Positions 8,913 through 15,992 of a stretch of 64,000 nt of DNA are shown here, piece by piece. The position numbers and the translations under genes are program-made. The notes beneath the pieces are model-generated. The model saw nothing but the letters and a program-made list of their open reading frames with translations. It ran no database searches and was not told where the DNA came from. The DNA lies in assembly GCF_900106065.1 (NCBI RefSeq), contig NZ_LT629796.1:5928501-5992500 (forward strand), written 5' to 3'. How positions within the stretch are numbered: the stretch's first letter is position 1; every line of letters starts with the position of its first letter. Source of the stretch: Pseudomonas mandelii (GTDB lineage: Bacteria; Pseudomonadota; Gammaproteobacteria; Pseudomonadales; Pseudomonadaceae).

Positions 8913-9067
8913 ATGCATCGGGGGGACATTCATTCGCCAGAAACTAAGTTAGAGTGCCCATCAGTGTCTGCTCATAAGGGCCCTGCACTCGATTCGCGTA
9001 ATCGCGCCAAGCGGTTCCAGCGAACGAACAGGGCAAAGAAAACCGTGTATCAATCGTTATGTGAAGA

Positions 9068-9688
9068 ATGAATCGTCCGCTGTTTGTTTCTCTAGATGGG
9101 CCCAAGGGAGCCGGCAAAACCACACTGTTGGAGGCCGTCACGAAAGTACTGAGGGCAGACAACAAAAAAGTGATCCGGCTTTGCGAGAAAAAAAGCGATC
9201 CCTACAGGGGTGAAACAATGGCCCTCGTGAACAAACTCGTCAGAAATCCCAGCCGGGATCTGGAGTTGGAAGTTTGTGAGCGCTTCGCCGATAGCCGTGC
9301 CTGGATCTCCCGGCACGTGCTGACTAAACAACCACCAGGCAGCATCATCTTGATTGATCGCTGGTATCCATCTGATGCCGCGTTTCGCCGGATAATCCCG
9401 TTTGCAGAGATTCTGCAGTTGAACATTGATCGAAACGTGCGAGTGCCAGACCTGCATGTCGGAGTTGTCACCGCCCCTGATATTTCATGGGCGAGGGCAG
9501 CGGCACGACAGCGTGGGCTGAGCAGTACTGTGATCCATCGGTTGGAAGAACATGTCGCTTGTACCCAGGCGTTCGAACGAGCGATTGCAGATCACGGCTG
9601 GATTTTATGCCGTAATGAAGGAACGATCGAAGCCGCAACGATGCAGGTGGTTTCGCAGATCAATGGAGTCCTTCGATGTGCCCTGTAG
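9068..9688 (+). CDS. Thymidylate-kinase-like P-loop protein
   Basis: A 206-residue protein of the thymidylate kinase superfamily. The P-loop GPKGAGKTT is at residues 11-19 and the DR(x) motif appears as IDRWYPSDAAFR at 96-107, matching the dTMP kinase DR(Y/F) position. The C-terminal LID region is arginine-containing (ARAAARQRGLSSTVIHRLEE). It is not the housekeeping tmk, which lies with holB in Pseudomonas, and its lower GC suggests acquisition. It is 120 bases from the dif-like site. The substrate could be a nucleotide or another small molecule. Confidence 0.72.
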   Translation: MNRPLFVSLDGPKGAGKTTLLEAVTKVLRADNKKVIRLCEKKSDPYRGETMALVNKLVRNPSRDLELEVCERFADSRAWISRHVLTKQPPGSIILIDRWYPSDAAFRRIIPFAEILQLNIDRNVRVPDLHVGVVTAPDISWARAAARQRGLSSTVIHRLEEHVACTQAFERAIADHGWILCRNEGTIEAATMQVVSQINGVLRCAL

Positions 9689-9884
9689 ACGAAGTTCGCT
9701 GCGCCGGTCTTGGTGCGGTTGAGATAGCGGTCGATCTATCGAAGGGGTGATTTGTCGCCGCGGTGGTAGCTTGAACGAACCTTGATAGAAGTTCCGCTCT
9801 GACACATCGTTTAACATAATATACATTATGCGTAATATCTTATATGGGGCTGGGGGGCTGTGGTGATCAGATTTGAAGGCAGGC
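9689..9884. other. Intergenic stretch holding the dif-like site
   Basis: Between the kinase-like gene and the 3' fragment of the broken gene there is no credible coding frame. The only structure I see is the Xer recombination site at 9809-9836 and an AT-rich tail before 9850. Confidence 0.6.
9809..9836 (-). other. dif: dif-type XerC/XerD recombination site, probable chromosome terminus
   Basis: Read on the minus strand: XerC half-site ATTACGCATAA, 6-base centre TGTATA, XerD half-site TTATGTTAAAC. The 22-23 central bases match my memory of the E. coli and P. aeruginosa dif sites (CGCATAA / TGTATA / TTATGTTAAA); only the outer positions differ. Strand composition agrees with a terminus: sampled plus-strand stretches left of it lean G-rich and most stretches to the right lean C-rich. 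A KOPS-like GGGCAGGG points toward it at 5566, and inverse copies CCCTGCCC lie at 34083, 37886 and 57996 (one counter-example at 32992). An integrated Xer-using element is the alternative, but no second dif-like site was seen. Confidence 0.88.
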
Positions 9885-10005
9885 TCAAAGGTTGTCCGGC
9901 TCCTGATCGGAATCCGGCAACTGCTCCAGCGGCGGCATTCCATAAAACACGATGAACATATCTTTGCTGCCCAGCTCACGATACCAGTGCACAACGTCCT
10001 CAATC
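9885..10005 (-). pseudogene. 3' fragment of a gene interrupted by the IS21-family element
   Basis: Reading on the minus strand from the duplicated target CCTCAATC (9998-10005), the open frame continues as DVVHWYRELGSKDMFIVFYG and ends MPPLEQLPDSDQEPDNL with TGA at 9885-9887. Removing the IS and one target copy joins it in frame with the 5' fragment at 12581-13046 into one 192-codon gene. The fragment has no start signal of its own and is presumably silent. Confidence 0.85.
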
Positions 10006-10010
10006 TGCGG

Positions 10011-10100
10011 ATTCCACGGCCATCCGGCCACCTATTCCATAAACATCCGGCCACTGATTCCACGATGATCCGGCCACCCATTCCACGCTCATCCGGCCAC
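10011..10100 (+). repeat. Left-end IstA-binding repeats of the IS (four copies, 23-bp period)
   Basis: Four 21-base copies of the form ATTCCA-N4/5-ATCCGGCCAC start at 10011, 10034, 10057 and 10080, exactly 23 bases apart. The spacing of about two helical turns puts all copies on one DNA face. These are the L-type terminal repeats expected for IS21 transposases. Confidence 0.85.
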
Positions 10101-10170
10101 CCTTAAGGCAGGCAGCAACGCAGGATTATTCACTACCATCGACCTCTTTTATCGAAGCAGAGAGGTCGTC

Positions 10171-11700
10171 GTGGAGCGTTTATCCATGCGTAAAATTCGA
10201 GAAGTGCTACGTCTCAAATTCGAGGTCGGCCTATCTGCCCGCCAGGTCGCTGGCAGCTTGCAAGTAGGCCGAGCCAGCGTCGGTGAGTACCTCAATCGCT
10301 TTGCTGCCAGCGGCCTGACCTGGCCCTCTGCGCTGACTGACGCCGAGTTACAACGGCATCTTTTTCCGCCGCCGCCCACCGTTCCCAGCGATCAAAGGCC
10401 GGTGCCAGACTGGGCTCATGTACACGGGGAGTTACGCCGCCCCGGCGTAACTCTGGCCCTGCTTTGGCAGGAATACCGACTCGCCCACCCGCAAGGCTTC
10501 CAATACAGCTGGTTCTGCGAGCACTACCGCCTCTGGGCCGCCAAGGTCGACGTGGTCATGCGCCAGGAGCACCGTGCCGGCGAAAAGCTGTTCGTCGATT
10601 ACGCCGGCCAGACCGTACCGGTCATTGATCGGCGAACCGGCGAGATCCGCCAAACGCAGATCTTCGTCGCCGTTCTCGGCGCGTCCAGCTACACCTTTGC
10701 CGAGGCCACCTGGTCGCAGAAGCTGCCTGACTGGCTGGGCTCGCACGCCCGCTGTTTTGCTTTTTTCGGTGGCACATCGCAGATCCTGGTGCCCGATAAT
10801 CTGCGCAGCGGCGTCACCAAGGCGCATCGCTACGAGCCCGACATCAACCCCAGTTACCGCGATCTCGCCGAGCATTACGGCATCGCCGTATTACCTGCTC
10901 GCTCGCGCAAACCCAAGGACAAAGCCAAGGTCGAAGTCGGCGTGCAAGTCGTCGAGCGCTGGATCCTCGCCGCGCTGCGCAACCGCCAGTTCTTCTCGCT
11001 GGGCGAACTCAACACGGCAATCAGCCTGCTGCTCGAACGCCTCAATCAAAAGCCCTTCAAGAAGCTGCCCGGCTCACGCCGCTCGGCCTTTGAGACCATC
11101 GACCAACCCGCACTGCAACCGCTACCAGAACATCCGTACATCTACGCCGAATGGAAAAAGGTGCGGGTGCACATCGACTACCACGTCGAGGTCGAGGGCC
11201 ATTACTACTCGGTGCCGTACCAGTTGGTGAAGCACCAACTCGAAGTGCGGCTAACCGCTAAGACCGTCGAGTGCTTCCACGCCAACCAGCGGGTGGCCAG
11301 TCACCTGCGCTCGCTGCACAAAGGCCGCCACACCACCCAAACCGAGCACATGCCCAAGAGCCACCGGGAGCACGCCGAATGGACACCGCAACGGCTGATC
11401 CGCTGGGCCGAGCAGACCGGGCCTAACACCGCTGGCGTTATCGCCTACATCCTTGAGCGCCGAATCCATCCTCAGCACGGCTTCCGCGCCTGCCTGGGCA
11501 TCCTGCGCCTGAGCAAGCAGCACGGCGAAGAGCGGCTGGAAGCCGCTTGCCAGCGAGCGCTGGCACTGGGCGCGTGCAGCTACAAAAGCCTTGAATCGAT
11601 CCTGCGCCAAGGGCTGGAAAAGCTACCGCTGTCCCAGCAAAACCTGCCGCTACTGCCCGACGAACACATCAACCTGCGCGGCCCTGGCTACTACCACTGA
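10171..11700 (+). CDS. istA: IS21-family transposase IstA
   Basis: A 509-residue DDE transposase. An N-terminal helix-turn-helix (RKIREVLRLKFEVGLSARQV, residues 7-26) is followed by an rve-type core with catalytic residues Asp143 (FVDYAG), Asp209 (LVPDNLRSG) and Glu255 (KAKVEVGVQ). The C-terminal Mu-type region includes VEGHYYSVPYQLV. GTG at 10171 is the likely start; ATG at 10186 is an alternative. It acts with the IstB ATPase for target capture. No frameshift or internal stop is seen, so it is probably active. Confidence 0.95.
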   Translation: MERLSMRKIREVLRLKFEVGLSARQVAGSLQVGRASVGEYLNRFAASGLTWPSALTDAELQRHLFPPPPTVPSDQRPVPDWAHVHGELRRPGVTLALLWQEYRLAHPQGFQYSWFCEHYRLWAAKVDVVMRQEHRAGEKLFVDYAGQTVPVIDRRTGEIRQTQIFVAVLGASSYTFAEATWSQKLPDWLGSHARCFAFFGGTSQILVPDNLRSGVTKAHRYEPDINPSYRDLAEHYGIAVLPARSRKPKDKAKVEVGVQVVERWILAALRNRQFFSLGELNTAISLLLERLNQKPFKKLPGSRRSAFETIDQPALQPLPEHPYIYAEWKKVRVHIDYHVEVEGHYYSVPYQLVKHQLEVRLTAKTVECFHANQRVASHLRSLHKGRHTTQTEHMPKSHREHAEWTPQRLIRWAEQTGPNTAGVIAYILERRIHPQHGFRACLGILRLSKQHGEERLEAACQRALALGACSYKSLESILRQGLEKLPLSQQNLPLLPDEHINLRGPGYYH

Positions 11701-11720
11701 CCTGAAAAAGGAGCACCAAA

Positions 11721-12476
11721 ATGCTGCCCAATCCGACACTCGACAAGCTGCAAACCCTGCGCCTGCACGGCATGATCAAGGCGCTGAGCGAGCAACACGC
11801 CACGCCCGATATCAATGATCTGAGCTTCGACGAACGCCTCGGCCTGATGATCGACCGCGAGCTGACCGAACGTGAAAACACGCGTCTGAGCAGCCGGCTG
11901 AAACTGGCACGACTGCGCCACAACGCTTGCCTGGAAGACATCGATTACCGCAGCCCACGCGGCCTGGACAAGTCCCTGATCCTGCAACTGGGCAGCGGCC
12001 AATGGCTGCGCGATGGCTTGAACCTGATCATCGGCGGCCCGACCGGTGTAGGCAAAACCTGGCTCGCCTGCGCGCTGGCCCACAAGGCCTGCCGTGACGG
12101 CTACAGCGTGCGCTACTTGCGTCTGCCGCGCCTGATGGAGGAACTGGGCCTGGCCCACGGAGACGGTCGATTCGCGAAACTGATGGCGGGCTATGCCAAG
12201 ACCGACTTGCTGATCCTGGACGACTGGGGCCTGGCGCCGTTTACCGCACCGCAACGGCGCGACATGCTTGAGCTATTGGACGACCGCTACGGCAACCGCT
12301 CGACGCTGGTCACCAGCCAGATGCCCGTGGACAAATGGCATGCACTGATCGGCGATCCGACCTTGGGCGACGCGATCCTCGACCGGCTGGTGCACAACGC
12401 TTATCGGATCGAACTGAAGGGCGAATCGATGCGCAGACGCGCAACGAAATTGACGACGACAGGGACTTCAGACTAA
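11721..12476 (+). CDS. istB: IS21-family helper ATPase IstB
   Basis: A 251-residue DnaA/DnaC-like AAA+ ATPase that assembles on target DNA and activates IstA. The P-loop is GGPTGVGKT (residues 105-113), Walker B is LLILDDWG (164-170), and the sensor-like STLVTSQMPVDKWH follows. A strong AAAAGGAGCACCAAA precedes the ATG, 20 bases after istA. Confidence 0.95.
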   Translation: MLPNPTLDKLQTLRLHGMIKALSEQHATPDINDLSFDERLGLMIDRELTERENTRLSSRLKLARLRHNACLEDIDYRSPRGLDKSLILQLGSGQWLRDGLNLIIGGPTGVGKTWLACALAHKACRDGYSVRYLRLPRLMEELGLAHGDGRFAKLMAGYAKTDLLILDDWGLAPFTAPQRRDMLELLDDRYGNRSTLVTSQMPVDKWHALIGDPTLGDAILDRLVHNAYRIELKGESMRRRATKLTTTGTSD

Positions 12477-12509
12477 CAATGCAAACCTGCGTCGCTGCGC
12501 TCCGACTGC

Positions 12510-12575
12510 CTGGCCGGATGAGCGTGGAACGGGTGGCCGGATGTTGGTGGACTGGGTGGCCGGATGGCGTGGAAT
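12510..12575 (-). repeat. Right-end repeats of the IS (three inverted copies)
   Basis: Three inverted copies of the terminal repeat lie at 12510-12530, 12533-12553 and 12556-12575, again at 23-base spacing. The outermost is one base shorter than its left-end partner. Confidence 0.8.
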
Positions 12576-12580
12576 GCGCA

Positions 12581-13046
12581 CCTCAATCAGTTCGTCCAAG
12601 ACACCGATCAAAATATCGTCGTAACCTCCAGGAGCACCGGCTTCATATCGATAACGCGCATTGGTGAAAACTTCACGATCCTTCTCGATCCAATGCTCGT
12701 GACGATCAAGCCGAATATGCTGCCTGATCGGTTCAGGTATCGCGTGAAACAACGTAAGCAGATCGTGCTTATTTGGCCCTCTGTCTTTCCGATAAACCGG
12801 AATTCTGTCTGTCGCTTTCAAATGCTCATGCGCAGCTTTTATTGCTACCAGGTCTAGTTCGTAAGTTTCATTAACCTGGCCAAGGTTGCCATTGGGTTTT
12901 GACACGAAGCTTTTGAGCAGGATTTCCATGCCAATTGCAGCATTGATCTGCGCAATGTCCAGCATGTCATGGCCACGTCTAAGGTGCTTCGCAGCCTTCA
13001 AATAGCGATAAGCGCTTTCAACCATCCAGGGCGATAAATATGTCAT
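12581..13046 (-). pseudogene. 5' fragment of an IS-interrupted gene, possible HEPN-like protein
   Basis: The frame begins MTYLSPWMVESAYRYLKAAK and runs 155 codons to the insertion point (ends GVLDELIE). The few extra codons running on into the IS are an artefact. Rejoined with 9885-9997 it makes an intact 192-residue protein. The N-terminal helical pattern (Y-x3-AAKHL, then IAQINAAIGMEILLKSFV) resembles HEPN-type domains, which occur in nucleases of toxin-antitoxin and defence systems; this is a weak resemblance. A later segment reads KATDRIPVYRKDRGPNKHDL. No partner antitoxin gene is obvious, and no clear ribosome site precedes the ATG. Confidence 0.8.
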
Positions 13047-13428
13047 TACAACAATCTTTTCACTCGTTTTCGTTCAGCTCTTAGAAGCCAAAGCCAGAAG
13101 CTTCACTACGCTGGAGCCCCTGATTTACTTGGCTTGTTACCGATTACACGTGTCTGCTTGAAGCTTTGAAAGATACCGTACATGATTGAAAGATAGCGAC
13201 CAAGGAAGAACGACCCCTAGTTCATTTAATGCACTACCCTTCCCCATTAATAACGGATAATTATAACTAAGCTAAATGTCTATTTAGTTTAGTTATATTA
13301 ATGTGGCGAAATCGCATAGATGATCGATGTGATGTTTTTTGAGCAGCCTGCCAGCTATCCGAACTAAATAACCTAAAAAATGGTAACTAAAAGCATGAAA
13401 CTGTCTGGTTGTTTGCTTCTGTCACCCG
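13047..13428. other. AT-rich intergenic region with a long inverted repeat
   Basis: There is no credible gene in 380 bases. Base composition is far more AT-rich than the flanks. It contains the inverted repeat at 13263-13296 and further scattered copies of AACTAA(A) near 13360 and 13384. It may be a promoter region or the edge of acquired DNA. Confidence 0.5.
13263..13296. repeat. Inverted repeat, 15-bp arms
   Basis: ATAACTAAGCTAAAT (13263-13277) and ATTTAGTTTAGTTAT (13282-13296) are inverted copies with one mismatch around a GTCT centre. There is no T-run adapted to termination, so an operator or recombination site is as likely as a hairpin. Confidence 0.6.
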
Positions 13429-13668
13429 CTACTCGCTCCGACTGCCAGTCCAGGTGTCCGCAACATCATCTGTCGGCTTGTCAGTAGTGATGAGCTTCTC
13501 GATGCCCCAGTCACCAGGCACATTCCAATCCTCGCCGAAAAGTTCGGCCGGGTGCATCGTACGGTCGGAACCATTGCCGCAGGCCAGGGACTTCGCCGGA
13601 CAATAACGGTCGCACCCCCAACAAATCCGTTCGGGGTGCTTGGGGTTGATGGGGAAGTTCTTAGCCAT
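13429..13668 (-). CDS. DUF3079 small cysteine-rich protein
   Basis: A 79-residue cytoplasmic protein resembling the DUF3079 family. It begins MAKNFPINPKHPERICWGCD and continues RYCPAKSLACGNGSDRT, giving CWGCDRYC plus a further Cys, a likely metal site. HPAELFGEDW follows. A GGAGAT Shine-Dalgarno precedes the ATG at 13668. The family is widespread in Pseudomonas and its function is unknown. The C-terminal 30 residues are low-conservation in appearance. Confidence 0.8.
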   Translation of the reverse strand: MAKNFPINPKHPERICWGCDRYCPAKSLACGNGSDRTMHPAELFGEDWNVPGDWGIEKLITTDKPTDDVADTWTGSRSE

Positions 13669-13825
13669 GCCGATCTCCGGTCATTGGGAGGCGTTCTTCC
13701 AACCTATAGCCCTTACGCAAAGCCAGCCTTGATACACATCAAGAATCGACATCAGATGACTGCGCTCACCTCCTTCGCAATCCCGGGGCTAAGCTAACGC
13801 TTTAACAGACTTGGAGACGCCTCTC

Positions 13826-14164
13826 ATGCTCAATAAAAATCCTTTCCCAAGCGGCCTATCAACTTGGGACGATCAAGATGCTGCAACATCTCTTGATGAC
13901 AAAGCGTTTACCGCCCCGCCCGCCTTGACCAACGCTGAACTGGTTCATCTGCGTGTCCGAGTGATTGCCTTGGAAAACCTGGTCATCGCCCTGCTGGCCG
14001 ATGGTTCGGAACACCAGCTCGCCGTTGCGCGCGAGATGGCCACCTACATATCCCCCAGACCCGGCTTTACCCAGCATCCGCTGACCATTCACGCAGCCGA
14101 ACAGATGACCCACACCGTCGAGCGCGCCCAGCGATTTCGCCAGAGTGATGTGCCATCGGTTTAA
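13826..14164 (+). CDS. Hypothetical protein, 112 residues
   Basis: ATG at 13826 is preceded by GGAGA at 13812-13816. The protein is soluble in appearance, with a predicted helix in the middle (NAELVHLRVRVIALENLVIA, LLADGSEHQLAVAREMATYI) that could dimerise. No motif was recognised. It sits alone between the DUF3079 gene (divergent) and the iron operon. Confidence 0.65.
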   Translation: MLNKNPFPSGLSTWDDQDAATSLDDKAFTAPPALTNAELVHLRVRVIALENLVIALLADGSEHQLAVAREMATYISPRPGFTQHPLTIHAAEQMTHTVERAQRFRQSDVPSV

Positions 14165-14174
14165 TTTCTCGAAA

Positions 14175-14193
14175 CTTGATGCCAATCATTATT
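14175..14193 (+). promoter_or_regulatory. Possible Fur box before ftrA
   Basis: CTTGATGCCAATCATTATT matches the 19-base Fur consensus at roughly 13 positions, with 9 of 10 in the right half (AATCATTATT). It lies 59 bases before the ftrA start, the right place for iron repression. Confidence 0.45.
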
Positions 14194-14251
14194 GTTCGCA
14201 GCAAAGCTTCCTAGACTCGGGCTCCTACTCGTCAATGCCCAGGAAGAAATT

Positions 14252-14782
14252 ATGCGTACCCCCTTGTCGCTTTCGCTTGCCCTGCTCTTGCTCACACCGC
14301 TGGCTCACGCTAAGGAATACCCGATCGGTGAGCCACAGTTGTGTCCTGGGCTGGAAGTCGGGGCGGTGTATTTGCAGCCGATCGAGATGGCACCTGCCGG
14401 AATGATGCGGGCCACCGCGGATTCCGATGTGCATCTGGAAGCCGACATTCGCGCCACGGCGGACAATCGACAGGGCTTTCAGGAAGGCAGTTTCGTGCCT
14501 TACCTCAATGTCTCGTTCAATCTGAAAAAACAGGGCAGCGAGAACGAACTCAAAGGCGATTTCCACGCCATGGTCGCCAATGACGGCCCGCACTATGGCG
14601 ACAATGTAAAGCTGCTCGGCCCAGGCAAATATCAGCTGACCTTCAACGTCCTGCCACCCGGCGGTCATGGGTCCCTTGGCCGTCATACCGATAAGGAAAC
14701 CGGCGTAGCCCCCTGGTTTGAACGCTGCGAATTGCACTACGAGTTCATCTACGCCGGCATTGGTAAAAAAGGCGGCTATTGA
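14252..14782 (+). CDS. ftrA: Periplasmic iron-binding protein FtrA (P19/Tp34 family)
   Basis: A 176-residue exported protein with signal peptide MRTPLSLSLALLLLTPLAHA. The mature part begins KEYPIGEPQLCPGLEVGAVY and includes IEMAPAG, the acidic Glu/Met metal site typical of P19, plus VANDGPHYGDNVKL and PPGGHGSLGRHTDKETG. P19-family proteins bind Fe/Cu and feed an FTR1-type permease. The start at 14252 has AGGAAG before it. It is the first gene of a four-gene operon with no gaps (ftrABCD), as described for Bordetella and Brucella. Confidence 0.88.
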   Translation: MRTPLSLSLALLLLTPLAHAKEYPIGEPQLCPGLEVGAVYLQPIEMAPAGMMRATADSDVHLEADIRATADNRQGFQEGSFVPYLNVSFNLKKQGSENELKGDFHAMVANDGPHYGDNVKLLGPGKYQLTFNVLPPGGHGSLGRHTDKETGVAPWFERCELHYEFIYAGIGKKGGY

Positions 14783-15115
14783 ATGAAGCGCCTGCAGATT
14801 GCCTGGCTGATGCTTGCCGGAGCAGTGGCGCCGTTCACGGCCTATGCCGAATTACCCAGCTATGAACTCAGCCTGCGCGATGGCCACTTCACTCCTGCCC
14901 TGTTGGAGGTTCCGGCCGGTCAGCGCTTCAAGATCATCCTGAGAAATATCGGCCAAGGCCCAGCCGAATTTGAGAGCACACCATTGCGGGTTGAAAAAGT
15001 ACTGTCGCCGGGCGTGACAACCTTCGTGGTCATTCACCCGCTCAGGCCCGGCCACTACCCCTTCTTCGACGAGTTCAATCCACAACTGCCCGAGGGTGGC
15101 ATCCTCGCGAAATAA
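14783..15115 (+). CDS. ftrB: Cupredoxin-like periplasmic protein FtrB
   Basis: 110 residues with a signal peptide (MKRLQIAWLMLAGAVAPFTA, YA) and a cupredoxin_1-type fold: LSLRDGHFTPALLEVPAGQR and FKIILRNIGQGPAEFES. In FtrABCD systems it is thought to oxidise ferrous iron or relay electrons before transport. It starts directly at the ftrA stop (TGAATG), so translation is coupled. Confidence 0.85.
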   Translation: MKRLQIAWLMLAGAVAPFTAYAELPSYELSLRDGHFTPALLEVPAGQRFKIILRNIGQGPAEFESTPLRVEKVLSPGVTTFVVIHPLRPGHYPFFDEFNPQLPEGGILAK

Positions 15116-15137
15116 CCCGTTCAAACACGGAGTTTTC

Positions 15138-15992
15138 ATGTATCAATCAATGTTCATTGTCTGGCGCGAAAGCGTCGAGGCGCTGCTGGTGATCGGCATT
15201 CTCCAGGCCTGGGTCAGTCAGCAGCATCAGGGTGATCGACTGGCGAAGTACTTGTGGGCAGGCGTCGTGCTGGGGTTGATGCTTTCGGGCCTGCTGGCGG
15301 TGTTGATTCTGTTTGCCGGTGAGGCCATGAGCGGTTCAGCCAGTGAATGGTTTCAGGCTGCACTTGCGCTGGTGGCCAGCCTGCTGATAGTGCAAATGGT
15401 CGGCTGGATGCACCGCCACGGGCGCACGCTCAAGCACGATTTGCAACGACACGCTGATAGCTACCTGGCTCGGCATGGTGGCGCGAGTCTGTTACTGCTG
15501 GCCCTGCTCGCCGTCAGCCGCGAAGGCAGTGAAACGGTAGTCTTTCTCTATGGCTCCGGTGCTCAGTTGCGAGGTCCGCAGCTCAGTTTGTTTGTCGTCG
15601 GCGGCGCAATGGGATTGGTGCTGTCGGCGCTGACCATTGCCTTGCTGCACAGCAGTCGCCGGTTCATCTCGTGGCAGCGATTCTTTTCCATCAGCGAAGC
15701 TGTTTTGCTGATACTCGGCGCGGCGTTGCTGGTCAGCGGTACCGAGCGAATTGGCGGCCAATTACTCGCCATGGATTTACCGGAGGTGATGTACAGCCTC
15801 GTTGGTGATGCGCTTTGGGACAGCAGTGCCTTGCTCAGCGACAGCCATGGACTGGGTGGTTTTCTTGCCGGTTTTGCCGGTTATCGTGCGACGCCCAGCG
15901 GCATGACGTTACTGGTGCTGGCCGGTTATTGGCTGACCGTCGGGGGTTGGCTGCGCCAGCGTGCTGTGGAAAAAGTCCCATGCCTGAGCTGA
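15138..15992 (+). CDS. ftrC: FTR1-family iron permease FtrC
   Basis: A 284-residue inner-membrane protein with about seven hydrophobic helices. It has both RExxE iron motifs of FTR1 permeases: RESVE at residues 10-14 and REGSE near residue 128. It takes up ferric iron produced at the periplasmic face. The start at 15138 was chosen because the first motif lies in the first helix. Confidence 0.92.
   Translation: MYQSMFIVWRESVEALLVIGILQAWVSQQHQGDRLAKYLWAGVVLGLMLSGLLAVLILFAGEAMSGSASEWFQAALALVASLLIVQMVGWMHRHGRTLKHDLQRHADSYLARHGGASLLLLALLAVSREGSETVVFLYGSGAQLRGPQLSLFVVGGAMGLVLSALTIALLHSSRRFISWQRFFSISEAVLLILGAALLVSGTERIGGQLLAMDLPEVMYSLVGDALWDSSALLSDSHGLGGFLAGFAGYRATPSGMTLLVLAGYWLTVGGWLRQRAVEKVPCLS

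Larger units (their letters stand above)
10006..12580 (+). mobile_element. IS21-family insertion sequence, 2575 bp, complete
   Basis: Ends are TGCGGATTCCACGGCCATCC on the left and the inverted TGCGCATTCCACGCCATCC on the right. They are flanked by a perfect 8-bp direct repeat CCTCAATC (9998-10005 and 12581-12588), the target duplication. It carries istA and istB in the usual order with 20 bases between them. Multiple sub-terminal repeats at both ends are typical of IS21. The intact ends, clean duplication and intact genes suggest a recent insertion. Confidence 0.95.

Noticed and set aside
10011..10100. Regular short repeats resembling a small CRISPR array
   Set aside because: Copies are nearly contiguous with 2-base spacers and mirrored at 12510-12575; they are IS21 terminal repeats.
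9068..13046. An Xer-integrated mobile element bounded by two dif sites
   Set aside because: Only one dif-like site was found, and no integrase or element backbone is present between the candidate borders.
12468..13046. A 192-residue protein ending inside the IS right end
   Set aside because: Its last codons come from IS sequence and overlap the istB end; the original C terminus is at 9885-9997. The equal codon number is a coincidence.
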